From the NCBI GenBank assembly GCA_963678675.1, contig OY783192.1, forward strand, positions 3,730,001 to 3,794,000: 64,000 nt of DNA. Reading direction: 5' to 3'. Below the pieces are notes generated by a model. That model saw nothing but the letters and a program-made list of their open reading frames with translations, did not search any database and had not been told where the DNA came from. This document shows, in pieces, positions 22,270-33,700 of the stretch. The DNA comes from Xiphydria camelus (Eukaryota > Arthropoda > Insecta > Hymenoptera > Xiphydriidae). The position numbers and the translations under genes are program-made. How positions within the stretch are numbered: the first letter of the stretch is position 1; every line of letters starts with the position of its first letter.

Positions 22270-23755
22270 CGAAAGAACGTATAATTTTACTTTAACTTAT
22301 GGGACACGTTTACAAGGGAATAATCCTGCAACTTTGTCATTTCCGACGAAATATGACAGTAAAAAGATACGTGCTTTTTTCTGGTACCGGTCGACGTAAC
22401 TCTCGCTTGGTCTACATATTAGACTTTCCTTCGGCTACATTGTATAACACAAAAATATCACGCACGAGAATCGAAAGCCAACGAAATAAATCCTCCTCGG
22501 CGAGAACGCCTGACTTTATCTCGCTCACCCGCGCGCCACCGTTTTTCCCCTGATTTCCGCGGGTCGTTATTTGCGTTCCGCGACGGTAACCACCGCGCGC
22601 GCGAGATCACCGGATCTCGCCGGTGCTCGAGAGCGAACGACGCGAAACGCCCCCGCCGCGGCGGTGCAGCGGTGGAGTTGCACCGCAGCCGCAACACCGA
22701 AGACGTCAAGTGTCGCAATTACCCGTTTCCCTCTCGGGAAGATGTAAACTACTCGCACAAATGTAACGCCCTTCAATCGTATACCTACCAGCGAGCGGCG
22801 AGAGGGCCGTCCCCGTGGGGCTAAGTGCGATAATTAGTGCCTGCGAAGGGAGGCGCGCGGTGCGTGCGTGTGGGTACCTATTCCTCTCTCGCCAAAACGT
22901 TCGTTATCGTTGAGAAATTCGAACGTGTAAAAAAATTAAGGTTCTCCGATGGAATGCCGATCCAACGCGACTTGGAAAATTCAGGGCCCTCTGTCAGTTC
23001 TAGGGACTTTGAAAAGCCGTAGAAGGAACTTTTCGCACGACACTTGAGAATGATCTCACTGTTGGTAAAATAATGAAACCTATTGGCACAGTAACGCTGA
23101 AGAGTGTATCTATATCATTCCTAAATATTATATAATAGTTATTCAAATTAGAAAAAAAAATTCATGTACAAAAAAAATTCAAAAACAAAATATTCACTAG
23201 ATTTCAAAGAAATGGTCAGTTCCCGCATCATCCGCGCCCCGAGTAATAGCGCTGTGTAATAACAAGACATCGTGGTAGAATATATAGGAATCAATAGTAG
23301 GTATGTAGGTACTCGTTCGTAACGAACCACACGTTGGAAATTATTTCGCAGTCTCTGTAAGTACACAATATGTTCGATCTAGCTAAAAATTGTGGTGCTT
23401 GTTAAATCGATTTCAAACATTCTCAGTTATAACAGTTATTGGCTTCAATTTTAATTATCAATTAATAAATATTTAGTCATAATATTCTATAAAAACCTAT
23501 TTCCGACCTGTGAAAGATTATGCCAAATGGCTTTCAAATTATTTCGCTGCAAAAAAATCATTAGAAATTAACTGAGGACTTTTCGCGAACTTTTGTTTAG
23601 TGCTAACGTGATGTGATACCTATTTGAAACCAAATGAGTAAATATAAGCTGAAAGTTCCTCATTGTTAAAAAAGAAGTATATATTTGATTTATGTTCTGT
23701 TATTGTTCATTAATAGATTTCTACGATTTAATAATAAAACGCTGAATATATCAAT
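22270..23755. other. CpG-rich then AT-rich single-copy DNA
   Basis: 22440-22730 is CpG-rich with overlapping minus-strand ORFs. 23040-23750 is AT-rich and empty of recognisable features. Confidence 0.35.
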
Positions 23756-23824
23756 TGTACAACTTGCTTCCGCCGTTTTCCTGGCGTAATATATAGCAAA
23801 AAACGGCGGAAGCAAAGTTGTACA
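23756..23824. repeat. 69-nt hairpin, pre-miRNA-sized
   Basis: Left arm 23756-23779 and right arm 23800-23824 pair over about 24 bp with a single bulge (GCTTCCGCCGTTTT against its inverse), leaving a 20-nt loop. A GC-rich stem in AT-rich surroundings. It could be a microRNA-type precursor or a tiny foldback MITE. Confidence 0.5.
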
Positions 23825-23879
23825 TCTATTATTTTATGTGCTTATTCATTCCTTAATCCGTATTTCAATGCCGGTGACT

Positions 23880-24290
23880 ATACCCATACGGAACATGTAT
23901 TAAAAATATACATAAAATAGATATCTATGATATGTCAATAAGATATCTAATATAGATACGTATATGTTAAGGCTATAATATGTCCGTCTGTTACATGTAA
24001 GTATATATATTGTACGTATAATATATATACGAGTAGATATCGAATTAAAGTATATGAAATATCGAATAGACATTACTTACGAGATATTCATAAGCTATAG
24101 AGATATATACGTAATATAGATGTCTATTGGACGTATATCACGAGATATTCATAAGATTATAGAGGTATATACGTAATATAATATACGTAATAAATATCTG
24201 TTATACATGTATATTAAATCTAACCGAGATATAGATGTTCCATGGAGTTGCAGATATCTATTATACGTATCTCTATATCAGACATTCCGT
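23880..24290. repeat. TA-rich region with tandem 61-bp repeat
   Basis: Dense ATATACGTA/TATAGATAT words. A clear direct repeat pairs about 24079-24121 with 24140-24182 (ACGAGATATTCATAAG, then GTATATACGTAATATA). Non-coding. Confidence 0.6.
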
Positions 24291-25450
24291 GTGGGTAGTG
24301 TCTACCGCGCGACCACTGACGCTTCGTTACGGAGCGCGACCGCTGTAGAGTTATGTTCCCTCTCGATCCGAATTTGGCGGATCGGACGATGTCTCGCGAA
24401 GAAAGGGATAAATCACTCGAGATCGTCCATAGCCGCGCGTGTATACGGAATCTGGAAGCCCGACTTCGCTCGAGAGCTCACCTACAGGCGAGCTCGCATA
24501 TTGTGCAAGAGGATTACCTCGGATCATGGCTGACTGCGTGCAAACGAGATCTCGCCGGCTTGTGTTTACAAGACGGTAAGCTGTCGATTTAACTCACGTT
24601 ATTTTCACCGAGGAGATAAATATATACATAGTCGCGAGGAACGCGGAGCTGCGCGGATTTTTATATCCGATTCGATTCCCGGCAAGTCATCCTTTTATTC
24701 GCTCAAGGAGCTATTAATTAATTGTTTGACCCGAATAATTAAAAGCTCGGTACGATAAAATAAGAGCAATCTCACGATCCGCAAGGATAAAATTCACCAA
24801 GCAATATTACTCGCGGTAGACGTGCAAATCAGTTTAATTCACGACGCTTTATCCACGTGGATCACCGCGGAGAGACGCCAACTCGCGGTGTTTTCAGCTC
24901 TACATCCGTTTAATAAGATCCGCCGCGCGTAATTGCGCGTAAGCGCCGTGGCGAGAAACAGAAGACTCGACTATAATGCAGAAGTGATGCGGGAATTGTG
25001 CATTTCTTCTCGCTCTCTCCTGCCTCGAATCGCACGCGCGAATGGAGAGCGCGCGAACTCTTTGATTACAGCTGAATATTAATTAATACCGGGCGAGGGA
25101 ATGGCGTAGAAGAGTGACTACGCGTCTGTGTAATTATTAACGACGGGCCGGTGACGGTGGTGTCGTTAGCCAGTGTTACATCGGAAATGTAAAGCGTACC
25201 TATACACGCGTAATGTGTCAACGCAGCGGATGGATGCGGAACCTATTACCTTTCACGAGTTCGTCGAGATTTCGAGTCAACAAACGCGCGGTGCCTGGTT
25301 ACCTAGAGAGCTCCTCTTAATCCCGGATGCAGGTAAACACCGCGTTTTCCACTGCATTCAAAGATCAGGAAAAAATCTGACAGAATTCGCTTCGCAGCGA
25401 GTAGATTTATTTACACGCGGAAGGGGGAGACGGGCTTTCCAATTCAGGTA
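24291..25450. other. CpG-rich single-copy block
   Basis: ORFs at 24207-24533 and 24353-24592 are in different frames of the same DNA and lack recognisable domains. No repeat seen. Confidence 0.35.
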
Positions 25451-25456
25451 GAAATT

Positions 25457-25640
25457 ACAATGTAATTGCAACCGTGATGTGATCGTGGAACATTGTAATT
25501 CGATGAAGCACCAAACGCACGTAATATTCACAATGTTGCACGTTCAATGCAGACATTGCTACGATCATTGTAATAGGTGCGCTTCATATCGCAGTACTTA
25601 CAATGTAGTATGGTCTGGTCAGCATTGCAACGCGCATTGT
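25457..25640. promoter_or_regulatory. Cluster of CATTGT / ACAATG words
   Basis: CATTG or CAATG occurs at 25457, 25491, 25530, 25545, 25554, 25566, 25600, 25623 and 25635 on either strand. ACAATG/CATTGT is the core recognised by SOX HMG proteins, so this is a possible enhancer-like cluster. It may equally be a degenerate repeat; no spacing rule is obvious. Confidence 0.25.
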
Positions 25641-25888
25641 ATTTGCAAAAATATCAAAGTAATATTTGAAATGATCTTTTTTTCCGCGCGCCTACATGAG
25701 TACCTACGTGTATTACAATAGAAGTTTCAACACTGAAAACGCTATCCTATGATTAGAGAAGTGTGTTGGGCAATTATCCAACTTTTCTCCACGGGAAAAA
25801 ATCGGAGAACTCTAAATACACACGAGGACAATGTGGATTGCCCGGAAATGTTTATAACGCTCGTCAATGTGGAAGAATATCGCATACG
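25641..25888. other. Single-copy spacer
   Basis: Nothing recognised. Confidence 0.3.
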
Positions 25889-26030
25889 ATAAAAAATTCT
25901 GCGATATGGACCTATAGAGACTACTTTTGGTGTTAGATAATAGTAGCATAAGACTGAATGACACCGATGTGATACACATAGGTCTACACCAGTAAAGTGG
26001 TATTAAAAATTAACATTTTGTTACACTGCA
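25889..26030 (-). mobile_element. MITE family J, copy 2
   Basis: Inverse orientation to copy 1: AAAAAATTCTGCGATATGGA and CTACTTTTGGTGTTA at the left, ATTAAAAATTAACATTTTG at the right. Diverged but colinear. Non-coding. Confidence 0.65.
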
Positions 26031-26031
26031 A

Positions 26032-26229
26032 GAACTCTTGGGTTAGGCTAACAAAATATTTTGTACGAATACGAGCTAATAAAACGTTTCTTTGGAATCG
26101 CAAAATTCTTTGGTTGATTTCACGAAAACTTTGATGGCAGAGTTAAACAATTGGATAATCCGACAAATATTTTTTTAGGTTATCAAATTGACCCAACAAA
26201 ATTATTGAGCTACTTTTTTTTCTCAGAGT
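26032..26229. mobile_element. Possible degraded MITE
   Basis: Bounded by TACACTGCAAGAAC and TTTTTTTTCTCAGAGTA. Inner words AACAAAATATTTTG and CAACAAAATTATTGAG are weakly inverted. Resembles the family A/H ends, but the body has no sister copy. Confidence 0.4.
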
Positions 26230-27452
26230 ACTGCGTGTGTACAATTTCATTATGCCACAGCGACGCACGCTGATCTAAAATTTATTTCAAATTCAAAGAT
26301 TCTGAACACATCGGTTTATCTGTGTTAATAACTTATTGAGGAAGAGCTATAGGTAAGTATATTTACCACAGCTCGTGACATTACGTTTAGTCGATTCGAC
26401 TAATTTTTTCATTCTCAATGCACCCCCATCGCCCTTCCCCCGCACACCGACCCGTAGGTAATAACGGAAAGGTTTCCGCACTTTGTCGCGCGCGCGTTAT
26501 AAACGCGCATCTCCCGTGCGCGTAAAGAGTCCGACCAAAATCCTCGGAGTGCAACCCTCCGAAGTTGTTGAAGAACGCGCCGAGCACAATGCGACGGATC
26601 TCCGCGGGGCGTCCACACTTGTGCGTCGGGTGTATTCAATATAGCACGGCATTCAGTCGGATTTTACACGGCAAATCATAGCCTATTGCCTAATTACGCT
26701 ATAATACCGTGGCGAGAGAGAGAAAGAGAGAGGGCGTATAGGGCGAGAAAGAGAGGAGAGAGGAGAGGCGAGGATGAGAGAGCACTATTCAGTCATATTC
26801 AAGGTTCGGAGTGTAGGGGCGTATTGTGCCGTAAGCTGTATTATGCGATATGTGCGTAGCTACTATGCCGCGTACGTACGAAGCCTGATATTAACCCGGG
26901 CGATAAACAGAGAGCCGCGATCTTGTTTGTCGATGACGGCGGAAGGGCGTTAATATCGCGCGCTCTCATTCGCTTCGTACCGCGGAGGGAAAAATCGACG
27001 GCGCGATTGACTTGTGAAAGCGCGACGCTGAAAGGTTGTTGGAACGTAAAGAGAGTTCGGAACGAACGTACGACGGCAATTGAATTGAAGAAAATAATGA
27101 AGAGGTTCCAATAATTGAAATCTATGGATCTGACGCTCATCCAATTGTCGTATTTATAATACGTTTCATCTCATTTGAATTTTCATTGTTGCTTCCATGT
27201 CGCTGGGAATATTAGTGGAAAGACTGCAGGGAAAAAATAACGCGTGTATAGGGTCCACGCGAAAAAGAGGACTGAGAAGTGTATCATAAAATTTGAGCAC
27301 TCTGTGCTATTTACATGGAACATGTAGTTTCGAATGTTGAAACGGGGTAGAAAAACTCTATCGAGGGTAGGAATGGGAGAGTAGTTGTACCAATCTAGGA
27401 TTATTGAATTTATCTAACTTCAAAGTTAAGAAAATCTTTGCGACTATACCTA
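26230..27452. other. Single-copy DNA with AG-rich tract
   Basis: CpG-rich core (26420-27120) with an AG-rich tract at about 26713-26777. Overlapping ORFs on both strands (26841-27140 minus, 26923-27114 plus) rejected. 27140-27450 is AT-rich and empty. Confidence 0.35.
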
Positions 27453-27696
27453 CACAGAGAAAAAGAATTAATTGGATCTACTAAAAAGTACTTGCGGGCT
27501 GGCAAGTAATTATTTATCTACATCAATTTGTTCTCGTTTCACATTAATTAGATATTTCTTCCTCGCAATCACATGCTATTCCTCATGATTGTAAATATCA
27601 AATTGATGTATTAAAAAATTTCATTCATATAAATAAATAATTACTTACGACCCCGCAAGTAATTTTAGTAGATCCAATTAATTCATTTTCCCTGTG
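27453..27696 (+). mobile_element. MITE family B, copy 2
   Basis: CACAGAGAAAAAGAATTAA at the left and TTCATTTTCCCTGTG at the right, TA flanks at 27451-27452 and 27697-27698. Long inverted arms as in copy 1. Confidence 0.88.
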
Positions 27697-27753
27697 TAGA
27701 AAATTCAACAGTGGTGAACTGGAAGTTTTAAGGTAGGCCGAGGCGAATCGGAT

Positions 27754-27887
27754 TATAGATCCATATTTCTTTGACCGTTTTGAAAATGAGGATTTCGATT
27801 GTTCGTATTATTTCGTTTCTCTCCAATGAAGTAATACGAACAATCGAAATGCTCATTTTCACTACGATCTAAGAAATATAGATCGAT
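27754..27887. mobile_element. Foldback element, about 134 bp
   Basis: The arms are inverted over about 60 bp with few mismatches: GATTTCGATTGTTCGTATTA pairs with TAATACGAACAATCGAAAT, and ATAGATCCATATTTCTTTGA with TAAGAAATATAGATC. Very short loop near 27818. Non-coding. Confidence 0.78.
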
Positions 27888-29560
27888 ATTAAATAGCATG
27901 CAGCCTAATACACGGCGTGTTCCCGCGTATCAAATCCTTGCAAGGGGCCCGTATCATCACGCGATGCTTTCTTTAAAAACTTGTCACGGTCGAGGCTTTT
28001 TTACCATCGCGTGACACCGAAAATATCTGCAACCAATCGAGAGTTTGTCTGAAAGCAATCTCCGTGCTCTCCTTAAAACGTCAAACTATAATCCCGGACG
28101 GTGTAAATACCACCACGGAGCATCTACATAATCCAATCCTCATCTCGCTAGTCATGTTTACTCTATACAGTTGATATCTAATCGAAAATCACTAATCGAA
28201 TCTGTCATTTCGCTACAAGAGGAAGAAGAATAGGAGCCACGTGACGTACCAACAGTTTCCGACGGCCGACGGATAAGTCCTTGTTCACTCGTTTCAAAAC
28301 ACCACTCAATAGTCCCTCTCGGCGCACGCTTATCACAGTATCGTATATGCAACGCGGAACGGTCAGTCCCGATCGCGCACAGCGGAATGCACTTTTCTTA
28401 ACCGACAACGCGAACGCGCTTCTCGTCACGAGGTTGCGCGAAGATCTGATTTCAAAAACTAGACGTAAATACCCGCCCGCGGAATTTCTTTATTGCACTG
28501 TAAGTAGAGGAATTTCCGAAAAAAAAAAAAAACGACTAGACAGCCTTCACCTCGACCGGGTCGTCGCGCACGCTACGAAATCTCTGTCCACTCGCCCGGT
28601 CAAACTTTCCGGAGATCACGAGGAGGACGTCGCTCCGCTTCGACAGTAACGTCCCTCCACCGAAATGTCTCGACTCGACATCTATGTTACTTCAAGGATT
28701 CGCGAACGTCTGTCCCTCGACCGCGTGCTCCAAGCTTTCCTCGGTCGATCCTCTCGACGCGTCCGTCGCCGTCGGCAGGATTGCGGTTTCACGTCGTTGC
28801 GGTCATTCGGCGGCTCGCGATCCGACGGAACGCGGTGATCGGCGACGATCGGTCGAATCGACGGTTGCGCGCGGTCACTGAATCGCGGCTCAACGCGGCA
28901 TGTGCGCGCCCAATTTCCCCGCGAACGTAGTCGCGTGCACCTCGCGTGGAACGTCCGCGACGCGCGCTCGTGCGTCGTGCGACCAGGGAAAAGGAGATAC
29001 GTGTGCCGCGTCGGAGCGGAGACGCGTGGCGTTTTCGCACGACAAGCTTGGTTTCCGACGGCGCGTGCTACTGTGATGCTCGGCGGAGAAGCTAGAAAGG
29101 TTGCACACGCATAGACTAGGGTTGCTGGCACGCACGGCCTCGCGGTTACCCCGTGGACCGACCAGTCTCGTTCGGCTCGCGTTTAGCCTCTCGAGCATAG
29201 GGGTGGGGTGAAGATGTCGCGGGCCAATGGAAGCCCGGCGCGTTCCCCCTACTCTCGACGTCGCTCGACGGTAGGGATGCAAGCCCCGCTCCGTGACATC
29301 ATCGATTCTGAATGGTGGAAATGCTCAGCCGAGCGGAAGGCACATTGGAGGGCGCTATCGCGTTGGAATTCGACGCATGCGCGCTCGTCGGGGGTGGTTT
29401 TGGAGCGGTGCGGCTTACCGACAGAGGGAGGCTGGCTGCCGTGGTGCGAGGTACCTTGCCGCCGTGGAGCTGGATCGGGTCGGATTTAGCGCGCGAGATG
29501 CACCGAGCGTGAAAATTCTTGGAAAATTGTATGTGTACTGAATTGTTTGTTTCTTTGAAA
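27888..29560. other. Large CpG-rich single-copy block
   Basis: Among the most GC-rich parts of the window. ORFs cover every frame on both strands (for example 28682-29131 minus, 28281-28649 plus, 28890-29282 minus), all arginine-rich. I recognise no domain, so I call none. It could hold a promoter or first exon, but the sequence alone does not show it. Confidence 0.35.
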
Positions 29561-30548
29561 TGAAATTTAGACGATCTTGGTACGTATGTATTTAGTTGAA
29601 ATTAAGCATAGATTTATAGCCGTTCAAAGATATTTATCCGAGTCAAATACATTCCATCCGAACGAAATAAATATTTAGCACGTTACGTGTGAATAAACAT
29701 TCACTTGAACGGAATAATCGCGCGTGCCGACGACTGACGCAAACGAGGTTCGTTTTGGTATAGTCATTGTGTTTGTTATACGACACGATGAGTGTGTAAT
29801 AAGAAAATAACGAGGAAAGTTAAATGAATGATTCAAACTGATGCAATATTACTTTCATGGCTCTTAGGCTAACGGCTAACGTTAGGGGCCAACAAAGAGT
29901 CCAGGGCTATCTGACACTTTGTTGGTCCTTGTAAGGATGTCGAAGAAGTCCATCGATTACAAGCGGAAGCGAAAGAACTCGCGCAATGCGCGTAATACGT
30001 GTCCGTAGGAGGGGAACACGGAGACGTAGGAATTTTTCTATTTGTCGAAAGTCGGCCGACCGTTCCCGTAGAAAATATTAAAATATAATTGGCGTTTGTC
30101 CCCTTTGTGCAAAATGGTATCTAGTCACGCGTGGGGTGACAGTGGGGTGGGTGTTACGTACGGTAGAGTGCGCCACGGGTGACTCACCCTCTACGCTTTT
30201 ACTCCGTTTGCGGGGGTAGTTGCATCCCCTTGTCACTTTTGCGCGGGGTCTGAGTTCTCACCCTTATACACGGGCAGCGCGGCAAGACCGTTTTACACTG
30301 ATAATTTATATCGGGTAGAAATTATATTTCACCGAAATGTGTAACTTTTAAGTGCAAGTAAAAATAATACCGTATACATATGAATATAACAAATTATCCA
30401 AATATTATTACAACGAGGTAACAATGCGCGCATTTTGGATTGACGTAATTCGTTTGTCAACTTTTCGACAATTTTTCGCGAGAGTTTAAATTCGATTCAG
30501 GAAAGTAACGTTCATGATAACGATTAGGTACTTGTAAAGCTCTATAGT
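29561..30548. other. AT-rich single-copy DNA
   Basis: A small hairpin lies at about 29887-29928 (GCCAACAAAGAGTCC against GACACTTTGTTGG). 30100-30290 is G-rich with CGTGGGGTGACAGTGGGGTG. No gene. Confidence 0.35.
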
Positions 30549-30640
30549 GTAAAAAATGCTGCGGTGTGGATTTATATAGACCACTTTTGGTGTTAAAAAT
30601 ACCGGTGAAATGGTGTTAAAAATTGACACCACTTTTTTAC
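30549..30640 (-). mobile_element. MITE family J, copy 3 (short)
   Basis: TGTAAAAAATGCTGCGGTG at the left, ACCACTTTTGGTGTTAAAAA in the middle, GACACCACTTTTTTACTG at the right. Shorter than copies 1 and 4, so internally deleted. Confidence 0.72.
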
Positions 30641-31408
30641 TGCGTTTAAACGATTCGCGCGATCGAGTAATAATTCATTCTTAAAAATTCAGTATGGATG
30701 CGCTTTTCGCTTCGCGGACAACCTCTCGATACGAGGCACTCCAAGGCGTTTACACGTGCCGATGGCCTCTCGAGTGGGGTAGGCATGAGCACTTGCTTAT
30801 TCAACTCAGCAAAGTCACGGTGTAAGTCGGCCTTTAGGAAATCCACGCGGTGGAAGTAACTCGTTTCGATTTTGCGTTAGCTCAGCTACGCGTGAATCAG
30901 CCAAGGTCAAGTTGTTCCCTATTCCGAGTATCTCTCTCGACTCTCACGCACCTCGGGATCCTTAGATGCGCGTATCGATCGATCGGTCCGCGGGACGATC
31001 GTCGCGACGCCGAATCATCCCTCGCGCGGTCGGACGGGTACACGGTGTGTCGCGCGAATGAAACGGCGCGAAATCCTTCGCGTTCGATACAATGATTTGT
31101 CGAATTAACCCCCGAACTTGCAGTCAATACAGATGCCTGTACTGAGAGAAAAGTAGGTAGTAGATAGGTATAAGATCAACTATAATCGCAAAGTTGAATT
31201 TTTCTGGTTCCTAGTACCACATTTATGATTAACCCTTCCGTTCACCTTGCATTCAATTAAATACATGGATTTTGTATATCTCTTATGAAATTACAATTAA
31301 TTGTAATATAGGTAGGTATCTATCATTGACAATGTACCTACCTATTCATTTGGATATAACCCCATAGCGTTAAAAAGGAGTAGGTACCTACATGGAAAAA
31401 AAGTGAAA
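30641..31408. other. Single-copy DNA
   Basis: 30840-31130 is CpG-rich with opposing ORFs. 31140-31400 is AT-rich, begins with TACTGAGAGAAAAGTAGG (a possible MITE end) and contains several TACCTACC words. No gene. Confidence 0.35.
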
Positions 31409-31679
31409 TAACCTTTTAGTGACTTTTTTGGAATTTATAGTGACTAGTGCCATTTTTAGTGACTTTAGTGACTGTTTAGTGACTTTTCAGTTACTTCAGT
31501 GACGTTTTAGTGAAATTTTAGTGAAGTTACTAAAATGTCACTAAATTGTCACTGAAAGGTCACTAAAATGTCACTAAAGTTACTAAAGTGCCACCGAAAG
31601 GTCACTAAAGTCACTAAAGTCACTAAAATTTCATTGAAATGTCACTAAAAATTTCAAAAAAGTCACTAAAAGGTCACAA
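31409..31679. repeat. Palindromic array of TTTAGTGAC / GTCACTAAA
   Basis: The left half is built from repeats of TTTAGTGAC and close variants; the right half repeats the reverse complement GTCACTAAA. The outermost words pair (CCTTTTAGTGACTTTTTT against AAAAAAGTCACTAAAAGG), and the centre is near 31545. It can fold into one long stem. Non-coding. No second copy seen. Confidence 0.85.
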
Positions 31680-31835
31680 AATGTCCCTTTCAGATGTCCC
31701 CTGTTTCCACAATTACTCTTAAAGGTATAGTCTAAACATTTAAATTCGGTAACCTCTTCTAATATTTTACATTCCTACCTTCTTTTCTTTATTCCTCCTC
31801 TTCCACCATTATAGGTACGATTTTAGATATACCTA

Positions 31836-33308
31836 GGGTAAAAACCGGATAGTTGCTTCAGTGGGATATATGCCCCAGTTTTTAATGCACTATGTTCGGG
31901 ATGTTGGTGGCGTTAGCGCTTTACATAATTAGAAGTGCCCCTTCCACAGGCCTCAGTGCCATGTAAACCATCGGATTAGGCGCACGCGTTTTGTCCGTGT
32001 GAGCAAAAATCTTCCGCGGCGAAGCTTTGACGGGCGTCGAAATTATATTGGTACCTAAGTAATTTCCATTGAATATTTCCATATTTTTATTACTGATTGT
32101 GGTTTCAGTCATCTTTTTGTTTCTTTGCGTGCATTAGAGTTTAAATTACACTGTTTATTATGTTTTATTGTTAAATAGTTTTTATTTATTTCGCAAATAA
32201 AAAGGGCAAGTATCCGTATCGAAAAGGATAGTCGCCCTATTTACTTTTGCGGATAGTTGCCCCTAGAGCGACTATAAATTCTTTAACGAGCAGACAGATT
32301 TTTTCTTTTGGTGTTTTTTCCAACTTATTGTGACTATAACTTGTTTTAAATAAAATAAATACTTAACTGTTTCATGCGTTTATTCTAAGTGAGTAAAGTG
32401 CCTCGCAAGCATAAGCGAAAACCAGGAGTGGTGCCGCGCCACATCAGCTGGACAGAAGATAGTTTAGCACTTGCGTTCGAAGAACTGGATAAAAAACAAA
32501 AAAGAATCAACGAAATACCTCGAATTTATGGAATATCCTCTCGAACCTTAAGAAGACGCTACGAAAAGAAAACCTACTTATCTGACCGGATTGTATTTTT
32601 TTGTCACTTCTAGGAAAATACCCTGTCCTTGGCTTTGAAAATGAAAAGAGACTAAGTAAATCGAAATCAGATTGGATTCAATGTGAGATGTGTCGAATGT
32701 GGTTGCATGAAACTTGTACAACATTCAACAAATATTGCATGAGATGTGGAAAGTTGAAAACCCTGGCTTCTGGTGATAATTAATGCTAATGCCAACGTTG
32801 ATTGCCATATTGTTTTCTTTTTAAGATAAATAATAATATTTTACTAATAACTTACCTAACTTAAAGTTTGGAGGCTATTTTTGTTGTATTTTTATAGTTT
32901 AAAACGTTTAAACTTAATACTATTTTATAATGTTGATTAATATTTTGATTAGTACTTAATAAAGGATCTCACTAAATAATAAAGATTGATTACTTAAATT
33001 GATATAAATTTGTTTCTATCTAAAAAAATTATAGTGAGGCGTCTATCCCCGCACGAGGCAAATATCTCCCGAAGAATTTTTAACGTTAGGCTACTATCCG
33101 CTACAGTAGGTAACTATCCCTTTTTTGTGAGAGGTCAAATAAAACAGGATTTACTCAAAACCAATATTAATCATGTTTACAAAAATAGGCTACTATAAAA
33201 GATTAAAGACCTATGTTTTGATATATACGTTGCATTATTCTTTGTAAGTGCATATTTTTTAATAATAGAGCTTTTTTGAAAAGTGTGGCAACTATCCGGC
33301 TTTTACCC
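31836..33308 (+). mobile_element. Internally deleted pogo-like DNA transposon
   Basis: TIRs GGGTAAAAACCGGATAGTTG and CAACTATCCGGCTTTTACCC, flanked by TA at 31834-31835 and 33309-33310. GGATAG(T)NGCC-type words recur inside both ends (32226, 32251 and, inverted, 33037, 33089, 33109), consistent with transposase-binding subterminal repeats. It holds a broken transposase relic at 32389-32783 and polyadenylation-like AATAAA words at 32958 and 32978. The TA duplication and HTH type place it in the Tc1/mariner/pogo superfamily. Confidence 0.88.
32389..32783 (+). pseudogene. Pogo-like transposase relic (HTH plus PHD-like finger, DDE core lost)
   Basis: Transposases of this family bind the transposon ends through an N-terminal pipsqueak-type helix-turn-helix, cut with a central DDE domain and, in many insect copies, end in a small zinc finger. 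Here the first reading frame (32389-32611) gives the HTH, with SWTEDSLALAFEELDKKQKR followed by IPRIYGISSRTLRRRYEKK. The frame breaks in the T-run at 32594-32601. The second frame (to 32783) resumes with PVLGFENEKRL, then jumps to a C-x2-C-x4-H-x2-C ... C-x2-C finger (CEMCRMWLHETC, CMRC). The roughly 300-residue DDE core between these is absent. There is no ATG: a TAA precedes the frame, and the family's usual Met-Pro-Arg start appears changed to GTG at 32398. Family assignment rests on recognised motifs; the original start is inference. Non-functional. Confidence 0.8.
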
Positions 33309-33506
33309 TAACAGTAAATAATCAACTGGTATAGCTGCCAATGGGGTAGTTAAAGGTTGATTCTCACTATACGTTCCGTTTCCGTTCCATAACCGTTCCA
33401 TATACGTTCAGTAAAATTCTAGTCTGTTCACATTTTTCCGTCAATGTTCAGTTTCCTTTCCATCAAAATAGTGGGTGTTGTATGCAATAGTGTTAAAATA
33501 TGGTCC

Positions 33507-33688
33507 GATGAAAACCTAATCATAGCTGCTCTATTACATTAGACGAAAAAGCTTGCTTAAAAAGAAAAAAAAACGAAGATTTTGGGTGCATGAAATATTA
33601 AAAAAAAAGAAATATTGATGGAGAATATGTTACATTATATGGACGAATAGAAGTCGAGGGAGATCTAGAACGCGCGAGATCATTGTGA
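33507..33688 (+). pseudogene. PIF/Harbinger transposase relic (N-terminus)
   Basis: HARBI1-like transposases begin with a short acidic/hydrophobic leader, a lysine/arginine run, then an RRFWVH-type motif and GEYHTLY. Here the frame at 33507 reads DENLIIAALLH before a stop (33540). A lysine run and RRFWVHEILKKKKY follow at 33574-33615. The frame then shifts by one base and continues GEYVTLYGRIEVEG to a stop at 33686. Two stops and a frameshift make it dead. The catalytic DDE domain is missing. Recognition rests on the RFWVH and GEYxTLY motifs, which are strongly typical. Confidence 0.72.
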
Positions 33689-33700
33689 CCTCTCGCTCCC

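Noticed and set aside
24668..24690. ATTCGATTCCCGG resembling a tRNA T-loop
   Set aside because: No complementary stem and no upstream A box.
28682..29131. 149-codon minus ORF, possible first exon in a CpG island
   Set aside because: Overlaps ORFs in several other frames; no splice pattern or domain supports it.
29640..29740. Second copy of foldback family M
   Set aside because: Only short AT-rich words (AAATAAATATTT, GAATAAACATTCA) are shared; not enough to call.
31409..31679. CRISPR-like array (regular short repeats)
   Set aside because: Repeats are 9 bp, without unique spacers of constant length, and are inverted around a centre; the genome is eukaryotic.
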